DNA from: Paragonimus skrjabini miyazakii
Taxonomy: Eukaryota; Platyhelminthes; Trematoda; Plagiorchiida; Troglotrematidae
DNA: 64,000 nt
Assembly: GCA_014338405.1 (NCBI GenBank)
Contig: JTDE01001568.1
Span: 1 to 64,000 of the forward strand
Direction of reading: 5' to 3'
This document shows positions 49,210 to 60,479 of the stretch, piece by piece. Every line of letters begins with the position of its first letter. Position 1 is the first letter of the stretch. Made by a program: the position numbers and the translations under genes. The notes under the pieces are model-generated. The model did no database searches. It had not been told where the DNA came from and saw nothing but the letters and a program-made list of their open reading frames with translations.

Positions 49210-49395
49210 ATCGATGAGTAGTAGGGGTCTGGTTTTCATATAAATTGAAAATCACCTACAATTAATCAGGGCTGTCGCATTCCTACTGACTTTCCAGTCG
49301 GCACCTTCCGAAAAGAGGCACTAGACTCGAGTTTCACACTCATTAGAACTCGTCAGTAGTGCATATCCTTGCCACTGCCGAGACTAGAACATTGG
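49210..49395 (-). repeat. tRNA-derived SINE family A, truncated copy 2
   Basis: It contains only the 3' part (cagtcggcaccttccgaaaag, cgagtttcac) up to the B box, after which similarity stops abruptly at gttctagtctcggc (read on the minus strand), so it is 5'-truncated. Confidence 0.65.
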
Positions 49396-49459
49396 GGTTG
49401 GTTTCTTGTGATTCCTCACATTGTTTATGTCAATAGTACCACGTTTCCAGCGACTTCAC

Positions 49460-49567
49460 TTGGTTCTGATATTTGGTGTCGTTGGTTATACGTGCGTTGC
49501 TCGACATTTGTCGAAAGAACATACAGCTAGAGAAGATGTCTAACTTGCCGGGTTTATTTTTTGCAAT
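49460..49567 (-). CDS. Possible exon of minus-strand gene
   Basis: 36 codons between acceptor gtataatctgaag and donor AACCAA|GTGAAG, phase 0 at both ends, reading IAKNKPGKLDIFSSCMFF and SSNARITNDTKYQNQ. It would follow the exon at 49885-50001 in phase. A plus-strand frame beginning at the same boundary (after cttttttgcaatcttcag, 49576) is an alternative reading. Confidence 0.4.
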
Positions 49568-49884
49568 CTTCAGATTATACATCGTCAAGCATCCGTAAGG
49601 CATCATAAAAGAAATGCAGACGATGAAGAGGAAACGGAAATGGAAACCAGGTATCAAACAGAACTGCTACAGCGATTACTGCTGTCCTCGGGTTGTATAC
49701 TTCGAAGAACATTCGGAGCTTAGTTTCCATGATAATCCTCTTCCAGTAAGACCTATGAACAGTGACAAGCATAAAGAAGCTGTTCTATTAATTACTTGCT
49801 AGTAGTATATATTAGAGACGTGAAGGAAGAGATAGTGCTGTTTACGTAAGTTGTCGTTTCTTCTAACCTGTGTATAACGCTTAC

Positions 49885-50001
49885 CTGTCTGAAGCGATAT
49901 TTTTCAAGTTTCCTAATTGTGGTTGTTGAAAACTGTGAACACACGAAATTTTCAGTTATTGTCCAGTGCAACGCCCTCAATCTTCCTCTATCATTATTCA
50001 T
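49885..50001 (-). CDS. Probable first coding exon of minus-strand gene
   Basis: ATG at 50001 opens exactly 39 codons (MNNDRGRLRALHWTITENF, then FSTTTIRKLEKYRFRQ) ending at the strong donor CAGACAG|GTAAGC. There is no acceptor in good position upstream, so the ATG is taken as the start. Product not recognised. Confidence 0.55.
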
Positions 50002-50099
50002 TTCCCATTTATTATAAAACGGTAAACTGAAAATTTCATAGCAATCTCATTTTAAATAACCACTCTAAAATGCATCGTTCATTTTTGTGTACACAGCTA

Positions 50100-52040
50100 A
50101 TGGAAGAATTCAGATCTTCTACCTTAGTTCCCATTCTCCTAAAATATAACAGTTTCAAATTACTCACAACCCACTGGGGCTAATCTTCTAAACGTGAAAA
50201 CTCAATGTTATCTAATTTTAAGTCCATTGACCATTAGTCTTCAAGCTCTCTTCAAATGTCAGGGTTTGACATCTAAATTCTAGCTATATTTCTTTCTTCG
50301 TGGTGTTTCGGTGGAACGACCTTACAGAATAAGGAATCTGCAACTAGATAGTATAGTGTTTCATTTGCTCACCTATTGTTATGCGTGATCTCACAATGAT
50401 ATCATTAATATGGAGTCTGCCCCAGGCTAAAGTTAATCATAATAGAGTGATGTTAACCTTTCAATTTTCCCTTGTATGTCACTAATGGAAAACCGGATTT
50501 CATGTAAATTGCATACCATATTAACTAGTACGCAAATACATTAAAACAATGAAGTTCCTAAAATATCTGCGGATATTCACAACACGAATGATGCATGAAT
50601 ACTGGCAAGTTGCAAGATAGTGGAAGCGAATGTATTTCAGCAAGTACAGTTCAAAGTTGATTAGTCTTGACCGTGAAGCTCGCCGTTTTCATGTTAGCGA
50701 CTGAAGAGGGCAAATTGAAGTGTTAATATTTCTCAACTGGCATTATTCCTGTGTTTGACGAAGTAGCTGAAGATAACCCAGTGTTCTGATTAATGGTAGT
50801 AATTTTCAAATGCACGTGCTGCTCACGTCATTTATTAAGAAACGCAAAATGCTTAGCACTATAATCAGGGTCATTTAGCAAAAAATATGCAGATTATGAT
50901 AGAGGTAGTCGTGTACTAGATAACGTGGTTCACGTTCAGTCGTCCAGAAGTTAACTAAATATTGTATGTAAACTAATGACCCACTATTGAAACGTAATTA
51001 GCAATCTGTCAGAATGTTTTTCGCACCTTCCTTTGAAGATGACCTTATCAGTCTTCAAACTTCAAAGAAACATCTTGATATGTAATAACCACAGTTGGAG
51101 TGGAACCATAGGTACAATGAAAGACTCGTTTAAGTGTCCATCTCGACTTTGGAGAATGGCGAGTGATAAACGAAACGGTCACATCTCTATTGTGTCTACC
51201 CCTTCACCTTTGACACGGGCTTTCTATTTTACAGAATGGAGTTCTGGAGCACGCGCTTAACAATACGCGGAGAGAGTTGTGTGACCGCTTACCAGGTGCA
51301 GAACGACTAGGATATACCGAGACTGAAAGTAGAATAATTAATAAGGGAGGCATCAACAGCACCTCTATTTAAAGGCTTTAACACTTTTCTGATATAAACG
51401 GAACATGCCGTTTGCTGCCACGAGGTGTGCTGAGACATCCATCAGGACCGAATATAGTCACTCTACCAACACTTAAATAAGCGTACTCTCTGTGAAACTG
51501 GAAATCAAATACGCATCTCTGACCAGAACTAAACCCAGTTTATACGCCACTACAGGTAGTTGCATAATGAATAAGATGGGAAACGAGGCAGGCTGTTTAA
51601 AATTTACTGCAAGTAATAATTCTTTCCATCCCCCCCCGAAAGTCTGGTTCACAAAAGCGCCCGGAAACAAAATCGATCAACGTAACCTTACTATCCTTAA
51701 GCAATAAACAAAAATTTGATCGATAACTGATCGGTTCGGACCTAACCAATTACCTCATACCTCAACTACCAACGTGCATGCAACATAGAGTATATCATAG
51801 CGCCAACCACTTGCCGCGTACTGACCTACCCAGTCGAGAGAAAATCTGAACAGATACCTAAGCGGCATTAAGCAGTCTCAATTAATTGGAAAAAAGCATA
51901 CTTCTATAGAGATACAACAGTATTTGCGAATGCTACTAAGCGACAGATGTTCTCGCGTTTTGATTGACTAGTTTGTTGCTGTGTTGTTCCACGACCATGC
52001 TTCTAGCAACTCGATTGTTGAAAACAGATAAGCATACAAC
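50100..52040. other. Non-coding stretch
   Basis: No exon with both splice sites and no known element seen. Confidence 0.4.
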
Positions 52041-52053
52041 AGCGCCAGTTTGA

Positions 52054-52216
52054 CTATAATTCTGTATGTAGCAGCTTGTGCGCGAACAGTGATTGGCTCA
52101 ACCCTCTCCAATCAAGAAACCGCTCCAGTTCAAATGCATTGCGTGTGTGTTGTACGATTTCAGAAACCCCACTGAGAAAAGCTTTGAAGTCTATACTGGT
52201 GCTAACTACTTCTTTC
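52054..52216 (-). CDS. Possible terminal exon, minus strand
   Basis: Acceptor ggataaaacaatactctcag is good. With two leading bases it reads WLLAGKEVVSTSIDFKAFL and TRNAFELERFLDWRGLSQSL, and it ends at a TAG at 52054. Coding-like composition, family unknown. Confidence 0.4.
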
Positions 52217-53035
52217 CCCGCAAGCAGCCAGTCTGAGAGTATTGTTTTATCCACAAAGAATTAACTTCGGTGAGCTCGATCAAGAACAGTTAAACTCCTT
52301 TGAGATTAGTGGCATGTAACTGAACTGCAATCCTTCGTGTGACGTGCTTTCAGTGTCTCAAAGTTGACCACGTGTTGTCAGAGCGCGTAAGCCAGACGAA
52401 CTCACAGACGTTTAACAACAGCACCCAAAACATACTCAAAGTGTTCTGCACTTTGTGGGTTTATTCAGAAAGTGAAAAAGCTAAGCAACAAAAACAAAAC
52501 AAAACCCGACAATTGACATAATGCGCATTATGATATTCTTCTAGTATGTCTGCCATCCATAGAATTTAATCGTGATCAGTTAATCCAGTGGTAGCTGTGA
52601 AAAATCTCACTAATCCTACTCCTCTACAAACGTCAGTTACACTTTGAACAGCTGTGATTAGTTTTGCCATACTGAGCAAGCAAGTATGCACATTTTGTCA
52701 AAATAATGCAGTCCCATTGAAAAATGACCCCATGGCCGTTAACTGGTGTTCCGCACACCCATCCTTGAGGGTAGTCACTTTGACCATGAGGGCTGTTCTC
52801 CCAGCTACGCCTCAAATACTTGTCTAATATTAGATCAAGCTTTTGAGTTTGCATATGTTCGTCCAAAATCTAATTGTATGAACATCCATCGAGAAGTACC
52901 CACATTGTGTCTCAAAGTCATGGCCTTGAAGAGCAGAATGAGTCATTACTTCAAGGTTCAGCTACTGACTCAGATAACATCAAGTGGAAAACACGAAGTT
53001 ATAAACAATTTTATGAGTGAACAGGACTGTTACCG

Positions 53036-53365
53036 TGTCTCCTATCGAGGCGATCGGGCAACCTGATCATTACTCACATGCGAAAGTGGTTGAGCGTTCA
53101 CATATGATAATTCGGTTGTGCCTAATGTGAGGTCAATGACGCAGTGATCAACAGGGTTGCCTCAAGAAGGCGTGGCCGTAGTTCTAGTCCCGGCAGTGGC
53201 AAGGATATGCACTATTGACGAGTTGTAATGAGAGTGAAACCCGAATGTAGTAATTCTTTCCGAAAGGGGCCGACTAAAAATTGTATGGGAATGCGACAGC
53301 TGCGATCAATTGTGGGAGATATTGAATCCGTACGAAAACCAAAATCCCTTACTACTCTTCAGTAA
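53036..53365 (+). repeat. tRNA-derived SINE family A, copy 3 (full length)
   Basis: It has an A-box-like TGACGCAGTGA and B-box-like AGTTCTAGTCCC about 40 bp apart, then a family-specific 3' region (ccgaaaggggccgactaaaa, gcgacagctgcgatcaattg) ending near gaaaaccaaaatccc. Matches 48811-49112, 49210-49395 and the pair at 61510-61862. Confidence 0.75.
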
Positions 53366-53384
53366 TTTCATGACTGTCTGCGAA

Positions 53385-53465
53385 GGCCCCATGGTTCAGT
53401 TGGTAAAGTATATGCCACTTATGGGGATTTGGTTCCATTCAACGACGAAATCCAACAGAAATCTC
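53385..53465 (+). repeat. tRNA-like SINE family B fragment
   Basis: A-box-like GGTTCAGTTGGTAAAGTATA and a B-box-like TGGTTCCATTC lie 20 bp after the family A SINE. It may be a separate insertion. Confidence 0.4.
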
Positions 53466-53805
53466 AGTTTCCACGAATAAACATTTTCAGAACTAACAAG
53501 TCTGTCATACCACTTACCATCACTACACAATCAGTATGTTTCAGTTGAATAAGTCAGTGCACTTAATTACCAGAATGTTAATGTCTTTAAGAACTCCCGT
53601 AAGTTGTTTAGCACAAAAGGAGGAGGTGGACAAAGGGAATGGCCACTGAAATGTACAACCGACATTCCTGATGGTTAGTTAAATAAACTTCCAGTAGAAA
53701 GTAGAACCCTCCATCAATTACCTTTATTATAGAATTAAATTCATACCAGTTACCTGGTTCTTATTACATGAAATGAGACAGCATAATTAATGTTTATTTG
53801 CCAGA

Positions 53806-54034
53806 ATTCGCCGATGGCACACGATCGATTTTCTGTACGTTGATACTTATCAGTTATAGCTACCCGAAGAACATTTCTACGGACGACAAGTGCACAAGCA
53901 AGAAGTTAATAATTGGTTGCTTCAGATCACAGAAAGGATGTCTTGTATTTTTCACTGGAGACTCGTTTTTATTGAAAACCTTTCCTCCTACTTTCATAAA
54001 ATCACCAATTCTCGATTATTACCAAACAGTTAAC
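53806..54034 (+). CDS. Probable exon, plus strand, product unknown
   Basis: Acceptor taatgtttatttgccag with two leading bases, frame FADGTRSIFCTLILISYSYP, DKCTSKKLIIGCFRSQKGCL and LKTFPPTFIKSPILDYYQTV, and donor AACC|GTGAGT leaving one base. Good splice sites make it credible. It opposes the strand of the 27-50 kb exons. Confidence 0.5.
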
Positions 54035-54107
54035 CGTGAGTAGTAAATCCAGGTTTCGACAACAGAATAAAATGATATCTGTTGCCTCACTGTGACCAGT
54101 AGAATAG

Positions 54108-54316
54108 CTGGTGCTTTGTGCATCCGATTGTTTGATTCACCCGCTTCAATTAATATGCACCCACAGCCGACCTTTGAAATCGAATACTCAGTCAGCCATA
54201 GCTGTGCGACGATGACCTCGAAAGAGTTTACATGTTTCCCAGTAGGGAGGTGTACAACTACAACTAAAACTGACGAGCTGTACTTCAAGATGATAGGAAT
54301 CTACACAAACCAATGA
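54108..54316 (+). CDS. Possible terminal exon (opposite-strand reading also possible)
   Basis: The plus frame reads GALCIRLFDSPASINMHPQP and EFTCFPVGRCTTTTKTDELY to a TGA. On the minus strand the same DNA has acceptor attggtttgtgtag, frame SVLVVVVHLPTGKHVNSFEV and CGCILIEAGESNNRMHKAP, and donor GTCACA|GTGAGG. Only one is likely real; I cannot decide. Confidence 0.35.
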
Positions 54317-55254
54317 TTTGATAGGCAGTGCTTTAGGGAAGAAACACCAAAAGGATTAAAAAAGGCGTCAGAATGACCAAAACATCAAATGCGGTCTGTT
54401 AGTCGTTCTTTATTGGAGGGGGCCACTATTGTAAGTCGTATAATCTACCCACTCGGATCAATCCGAAATCGACATCCTATCATACGGTCGCCTTGACTTT
54501 CAGATTATACTTAGCAGCAGGCGACAAAGAACGTCTTGGGTTGCTCTACGCAGACGGTTAAAACAATAGAGGGAGTTTTGACTTCGTAACGGTTCCAGCT
54601 GTTTGCATTTCCCGCTGTGAGTATTATGACATCGGTGAACGCGTATTTTTGACGAACTTGGGTCAAACTATGACCTGAAAAGGTTGTTGCTTTGAAATGC
54701 GAGATGTACTTATGCCAGAGTTAATCAATGTGATCCGCACAACAGACATTTAGCATAAATATCAATCTAATTAGCCGGTAGAAATAAACGCATTTTTCAG
54801 ACTTCAGTTCAAACGACACTGAAGTCTGAATTATGGAGTGGAGTTTGATTTATGGTATCGAGAAGGTGACAACCTACATTGCGAAAGTTTTCGCACTGAA
54901 GTCACACATCTACTAGCATACGAGTTTCACTGGGTAGTTGCTAACTGTACTTTAAAACATCATATTAGTGCTTTCGGTTTTGCCATACATAAAGAACCAT
55001 ATACAGTTTCGAGTAGACTTTCATTGATCACCTTACTGCTTAACTCTTCATTTTGTCTCCGACATCAAAAGTGTACGATATACACACTATTATATGTGAG
55101 GAAATTTCTCATTTTACTCAGGCGTCCATCTATACTAATTATTTTGACAGTTAAAGGTCCATGGTGCAAGTTTTTACGTTTATCGTAATGTCTTTCCTCT
55201 TCTTTTGCTGAGTACAATTAACCCGAGTTTTTGTGTAAACTCACGTCTGTTTAG

Positions 55255-55422
55255 CATTTGCATCAATGCCATTTGCCACATCGAAGATTGCTGCTGAAAT
55301 TGTTGCATCAGAAGCATTCGCACCAAAACGTCTGAGTCACCTGGAGAAAACAGCGAACGTATTTCAAACAGTTAAGACATCCACAATACAGCAGATGGGT
55401 TTCGAGGAAAATTTAATTACAA
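55255..55422 (+). CDS. Probable exon, plus strand, product unknown
   Basis: Acceptor ctcacgtctgtttag, then two bases and FASMPFATSKIAAEIVASEA, KRLSHLEKTANVFQTVKTST, MGFEENLIT and donor ACAA|GTAAGA. The helical, coding-like composition and strong splice sites support it. Family not recognised. Confidence 0.55.
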
Positions 55423-55921
55423 GTAAGACTTTGCCGAAAGCGGTTATCAATCTATAAAATGTCTATATACGCAGTGTAAATCAACTTAGATTAATTCCAA
55501 GCTCCATCTGAGTATCACTGCAAATAAAATTACTCTGTACAATTTCGAATGTTACTAACCTGGAAGTTTGTATTACTTAGTAAATCTAAAATTAAATAGG
55601 TATTTAGCAAAACGAAAGCCTTAATTACGAACTGTTCAATTACTTCGGATATAACGGTAACTAACTTGTGTTAGAAGCATATGACTCAGCCATACGGAAC
55701 GGTAACTGCAATAGACGGAGTAAATATGTGGCGCTTACATGTCTTCTCGTGGTTGGTTGGCTATGATTCCCCGGTAACCAGCTTTGTGTCAGTGTTCCTT
55801 AGCCTTGTCTGATCAATTTCATTTCTGTGGCATCATCCTAATCCAGAAACTAGAACTAGCTGTATACTTTCATACACTTTTTATAACCAGTACAATGACC
55901 GGACGGTGACATGTGACCAGA

Positions 55922-56005
55922 ATGACCCAAGTCAATTCAGAATTTAAGAAAAAAACAGAATGCTCATCTGACAAGCCAAATATCATGACTAAATACGGAA
56001 GTAAA
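55922..56005 (+). CDS. Possible first exon, plus strand
   Basis: ATG-initiated 28-codon frame (MTQVNSEFKKKTECSSDK, then MTKYGSK) ending exactly at donor AAA|GTAAGT. Short, so chance cannot be excluded. Confidence 0.35.
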
Positions 56006-56009
56006 GTAA

Positions 56010-56980
56010 GTATACTCATGTCGAACATATTCAGAACACGGTGTATGCATTACCGAACTAAAAGTTAACTGACACGGAGATTGCTGTGATGAACATCTAT
56101 CATTCGTTACTACGCAGTCTACAGGAAGATGTCAGTAGCAGTCAGGTTTTGGCTGGAGAGGCTAATCATGCGTGAATACCCACGTCTTTGAGCAAATTCG
56201 GTGAGCACTGCTTCCTCGGTAGGATTACGATGGAGACCGTATGTCCGTTTCACATATATCGACAGCAGAAGCTCATTCATGGACCATTATGATATCCAAT
56301 CCGTTGACATCATCAAAGAACTGACAGTTTCTCTTAGCTATCCCTGAAAGTTATTCGATAAAACGGTTCACATTTCATGACACATTAAACTGGCATCCTT
56401 ACTGCACTATTCCAGAGAATTCTGTTGAATTCTGTGCTCACTGGAAGTGAATATGCACACCTCAGCGAAATTTTAACATCATTTTGTTCATAAGCATCGA
56501 TTATTGCGATTCCTTTCATCCACGTTCGTCGCCAACACGAGACACACTGTGCTCACATACATTGCATAATGAAGCTTTCCTCTAGTGACTTCAACAGCTA
56601 CGAATTTTTGACAAGTAATGATAGACGTTCAACGAGCAATCCATGGAAGACAATCTGAATAGAGTTTCCGGAATCTTTTGATCCTAACAAACTTCTGATT
56701 GGTGTTGAGACTAGCGTGAGTGCTCACGGACTGTAGGAAAGTAGTGATTTGTAAACCTTCATATATGTTCAAATCATTCTAGTGAATATTCTCGACCGGT
56801 TTTGATAAGTGAACACCAAGTCTTATTGTCAGTTTCCACATGCGTGAGCCGCGTCCAGCGGGTTCCTTCGGCGCAGTGAAATATTACGCCCTTTGTCTCT
56901 ATTACTAGATGTTATCGTTTACTTTTTCCGTTCATCTAATTCAGCAGTCTTCACAGCTTTCAAACCCTTATTCCATTGGT
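56010..56980. other. Non-coding stretch
   Basis: Nothing supported beyond ordinary AT-rich sequence. Confidence 0.4.
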
Positions 56981-56985
56981 TCCGT

Positions 56986-57165
56986 TTGCGAAAGCGTCTG
57001 CTCAGTGTTGTTGCATTCAAACTGTGCGTAAAATGTGCAAGCCAACATCTGATGTACAGTAGCCACATCATGCAGATTTGGGGGATGCATGTCTTCTCTA
57101 GAATGGACAAGTGGTGGATCATAGTAGGCCAGCTTACACAATCCGTTTCTACTTAGGTGAGTGTA
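56986..57165. repeat. 180-bp dispersed repeat, copy 2
   Basis: Same strand and almost the same sequence as 11221-11400 (three mismatches in 180). Flanks differ completely, so this is a discrete mobile or duplicated unit. Confidence 0.75.
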
Positions 57166-57559
57166 TTTAGGAACCCATCACAATGAGTCGTTTTGCGGTA
57201 AGTTTTAATCACACTACTAATTCTTTTATTAGTGTGTATGAAACTCATAATGAACTGTGAAAATCTAAGGTGTATTTTATGACTTTTGTACATGCGGATT
57301 AGGAAACGAGACAAGAAATACACGAAGTGGTCAAGTGGAAGTAGCGACACGGCAAGTGGGGGAAAACCATGCAGTGCAAGTACCTAACGGTGCCACTTAG
57401 CCGGCTAACCGTGGAGTAACTCGCAGACACTTCTAGATACCGTGCGTAAGCGTCTAGTCTCATAACCTTAAATTTTGGTAATTTCTCAACGTTGACAAAT
57501 AGCACTTTTATCCAAGATTACTGGGTAGCAGTTAGGAATTTGGCAAGTTATGCCCCATC

Positions 57560-57760
57560 CAGATAGACATCGTAGCCATGGCCTTTTGAAACTCAGCAAA
57601 AAACGGGTTTTACTTTCGTTGAACCTTCGAAGTACTCAATTTGCTTGCCACGACCAGGATTCCAACTACGGTACATTTTACGACGGTATTGGTAATTATA
57701 GTTAGCAGGCTACTATTTAGGACCCAGCAGTAGATGCTCAGGCAATGCATTCAGTACTTA
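57560..57760 (-). repeat. Possible tRNA-derived SINE fragment
   Basis: The minus strand has a B-box-like AGTTGGAATCCTGG followed by gtcgtggcaagca, similar in arrangement to the family A SINE (agttctagtcccggcagtggcaag). The A box is not clear. Confidence 0.35.
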
Positions 57761-58124
57761 CATGCTTGTGTGGCTACGTAATTAGGTATGGTAATTCAGT
57801 CGTGCCCATGCGTGATCATCGAAGAAGTGGTCAACACGACTGACTCACAACATGAACTAGGGCTAACCTTGCTGTCTGGACAAACACACGACTGATAAGC
57901 TCTGACAAGAAGGAAATCCGAGTTTCGTGCTACTCAAAATAGGCTGGCTTAAGTGTCCATCAGAATGCGCGACCTATACATTCTTGTGGAAGGTACTCAA
58001 TTCATTTCAATTATTATTCCACTCTTTATACACCACAGGAAGATTACGCCCAATAGAACTCATACATGTTATAACTCAAAAATACTAAATGTAAGACTTA
58101 GTAAATCACTAAATAATAAATTAA

Positions 58125-58211
58125 TCAAAATTTGTCTATAATTGGATCACCTCTGGCTTCGGGAGAGTTTGATGATTCACGTCCTTTCTTCTTAGTCGGA
58201 TTCTTTTTGGT
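58125..58211 (-). CDS. Probable C-terminal exon, minus-strand gene
   Basis: Acceptor ttttgtatccttattcattgaag, then 28 codons and TGA: TKKNPTKKKGRESSNSPEAR then GDPIIDKF. The lysine-rich then serine/proline-rich tail resembles a nuclear-localisation-type or ribosome-associated C-terminus. Phase 0. The preceding exon was not found. Family unknown. Confidence 0.5.
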   Translation of the reverse strand, partial: TKKNPTKKKGRESSNSPEARGDPIIDKF

Positions 58212-58437
58212 CTTCAATGAATAAGGATACAAAAAATAGGTTGTGCATGTAAAATAAAACCACCTATTTTCATCCCGGTTTTTTTCAATAGAAACTAATA
58301 GAAAGATTTTATAGTTTTCCATTGTAAGCCACAGAAGTAGGTCATTAAGGAGTCCACGTACAGATAATGACATGCATACAATGTTTCAGTGTACAAAACA
58401 GACCTGTGAATTTTGAAGATTAAGCTTTTACACTTTG

Positions 58438-58623
58438 ACAAAAGAGTTGCTATGGGCTTTATCGTCACAAACTCTAACTATTTCGTTCGATATGGAAAAT
58501 CACTATCCCCTTGCCTATGGGTTTACCTTAATGATCGTAAATCAAGGTGGATTAGTTCTACCTGAAAAGCATCAACTGCAAATTTATGCTCTTCTTGTAG
58601 CACACTTACCTTCATTTGAATAA
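58438..58623 (+). CDS. Possible terminal exon, plus strand
   Basis: The frame reads ELLWALSSQTLTISFDMENH and QGGLVLPEKHQLQIYALL to a TAA. The splice acceptor is weak. Coding-like composition only. Confidence 0.25.
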   Translation, partial: TKELLWALSSQTLTISFDMENHYPLAYGFTLMIVNQGGLVLPEKHQLQIYALLVAHLPSFE

Positions 58624-59895
58624 AAGCATAGCTGACAAAATGGGCATTTATCCAGAAGAAGAAAAAACAAAAACCATTGTCAGTTGTGATAACTAAAAGA
58701 CTGCATTAAATGAAAGATGTGATAGCTGTGTGTGTTACGTTCCGTCTTATGTTGTTAAACCTAATATTTTCCCTTAAAGAGTGTGAGTAAATTTTGTGTT
58801 CCCGACCAATATTATCAGCAAATTAACCCACATCAATTGAAATAAAAATGTGACTAATGCAACAGTGTATTTAAGAGTATTTTCAAGAAGAAAATCTATA
58901 GACTACTTTTCGGAAGATCTAGCAAAACGTGACACACGTGACATGCATTTTGGCAGGGCATTTATCGCATCAAACATTGCACTGTAATGCCACCCATCGT
59001 TGGGTAAGTCGTATTAGTAATGCTTTGGCTACATGGACACAGTTAATTAAAATTCCTATTGTCCTGTTGGATCGGCATGCATCCGTAATCGCGGTCAGCA
59101 CCTATGTTTGGATGTACTACTCAACAGACCAAAGTACGGCAGTCATTCTTACAAGCAGACATCTGTCAGCCCGTCTGAGTAGCTTCTTTAAAGACGTCCC
59201 TTCATGTAATCTGCAGCCACTATATTGCTAAAGTCGACTGGCCACGTTCCAGGCTGAATATATGCAGATGAATGATCTGAACTGACTGCATTTACCATAA
59301 TCTTTATTTACACGACTTGCATACACCCTTCTGTGACCTTTCTGGTGACCTCTGTTTGCAATAACCGACAGCATTCCAGGACAATCATCCACAACACAGT
59401 GGCACCTAGAGTGAAGACAAAATGCTGAACAGTGAACCAGCCTATTCACTCAAAATCCTTCTAGACATTCTGGTACAGTACGCGAAAAGTGTACACGAGT
59501 TTAGAGTTTCATTTTTATGATTATCCCCAAATAACAGAAGGTTGGTCTAACATCGGGAACTTTTTCTCATCTGCACTGGGCCTATTCAAGATATGTAGTA
59601 GATACTTTGTCCTTCAAAGTAAATGTCAGACAGAGCAATCCCAACACTATCTGATAATTCTTCTAGTCTGAGTATCGTAGTTTTCCGGGAGTAAAACACT
59701 TCTAAAGCATGAGAACGACAAAGTAGCGAACAAGACTTGTTTTCTGTGTTTGATCACCAGGCTAATTACAACACAATAAATATGAACACAGTAACTGGGG
59801 TAAGTTAGAAAAACGGTCAATAGAGTTTATAGACGACGTGTTTGTTATCAGTTACGCAATCACTGTTCCAAATCGTGGGCTTGATTGATTGTTGG

Positions 59896-60171
59896 TCAGG
59901 TGAGGTTAAGTGTCCACACGAACTTCCTCTGAGCACAGAGGTCAGGGTTGCGTAATGGGATATTAATGGCCTCGGCAACGGTCAACATTCCGACTCTCAC
60001 CACTTTTGATCGATTTCTCGGTACTCGGTGGACAATCTGAAAAGCGTTTTTCTCACTGACAGAATGATTAGAGTCCGTCAAATGAGCAACAATCGCGCTT
60101 AAGATCGTCTCAGCCACGCCACTGTTTAACCATGCAGGATGATGTTCACGCACTCTGTCAGACAATCGCCT
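59896..60171 (-). pseudogene. Penelope-like element C-terminal (post GIY-YIG) fragment
   Basis: Minus strand, entering from the gap: RRLSDRVREHHPAWL, then VAHLTDSNHSVSEKNAFQIV, AEAINIPLRNPDLCAQRKFV and a stop (59896-59898). The R-x-x-E-H...H-x...EA-I-x-x-x-x-PxLC pattern is the end of the GIY-YIG endonuclease region and C-terminus of Penelope-like proteins. It complements, without overlap, the RT fragment at 24537-25086. The start of the nuclease domain is lost in the gap. Confidence 0.75.
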
Positions 60172-60271
60172 NNNNNNNNNNNNNNNNNNNNNNNNNNNNN
60201 NNNNNNNNNNNNNNNNNNNNNNNNNNNNNNNNNNNNNNNNNNNNNNNNNNNNNNNNNNNNNNNNNNNNNNN
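60172..60271. other. Assembly gap (100 N)
   Basis: Exactly 100 N between the minus-strand Penelope C-terminal fragment and a plus-strand exon that starts 7 bases after the gap. Confidence 0.99.
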
Positions 60272-60278
60272 CATACAG

Positions 60279-60446
60279 ATCTTGATGAAACCGACTGCAT
60301 TCCGTTATATCAATGAGGCGGACAGACACGGCACAGACGAAGACTTCAAAATCCTCGCATCATTGTGCACCTACGTTTATCGACTGTTGATAAACAAATT
60401 TGAATACGAGAGTGCTGGTAATGTGAGATGGAAATTTGTCGCAGTG
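60279..60446 (+). CDS. Exon of an unidentified gene
   Basis: Exactly 56 codons between catacag and donor GCAGTG|GTAAGC, phase 0 at both ends, reading ILMKPTAFRYINEADRHGTD, EDFKILASLCTYVYRLLINK and FEYESAGNVRWKFVAV. The acceptor context is cut by the gap, so the start is slightly uncertain. Helical composition, cytosolic type. No family recognised. Confidence 0.65.
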
Positions 60447-60479
60447 GTAAGCATCCGGTACAAGTTTGTCAAATTATAA

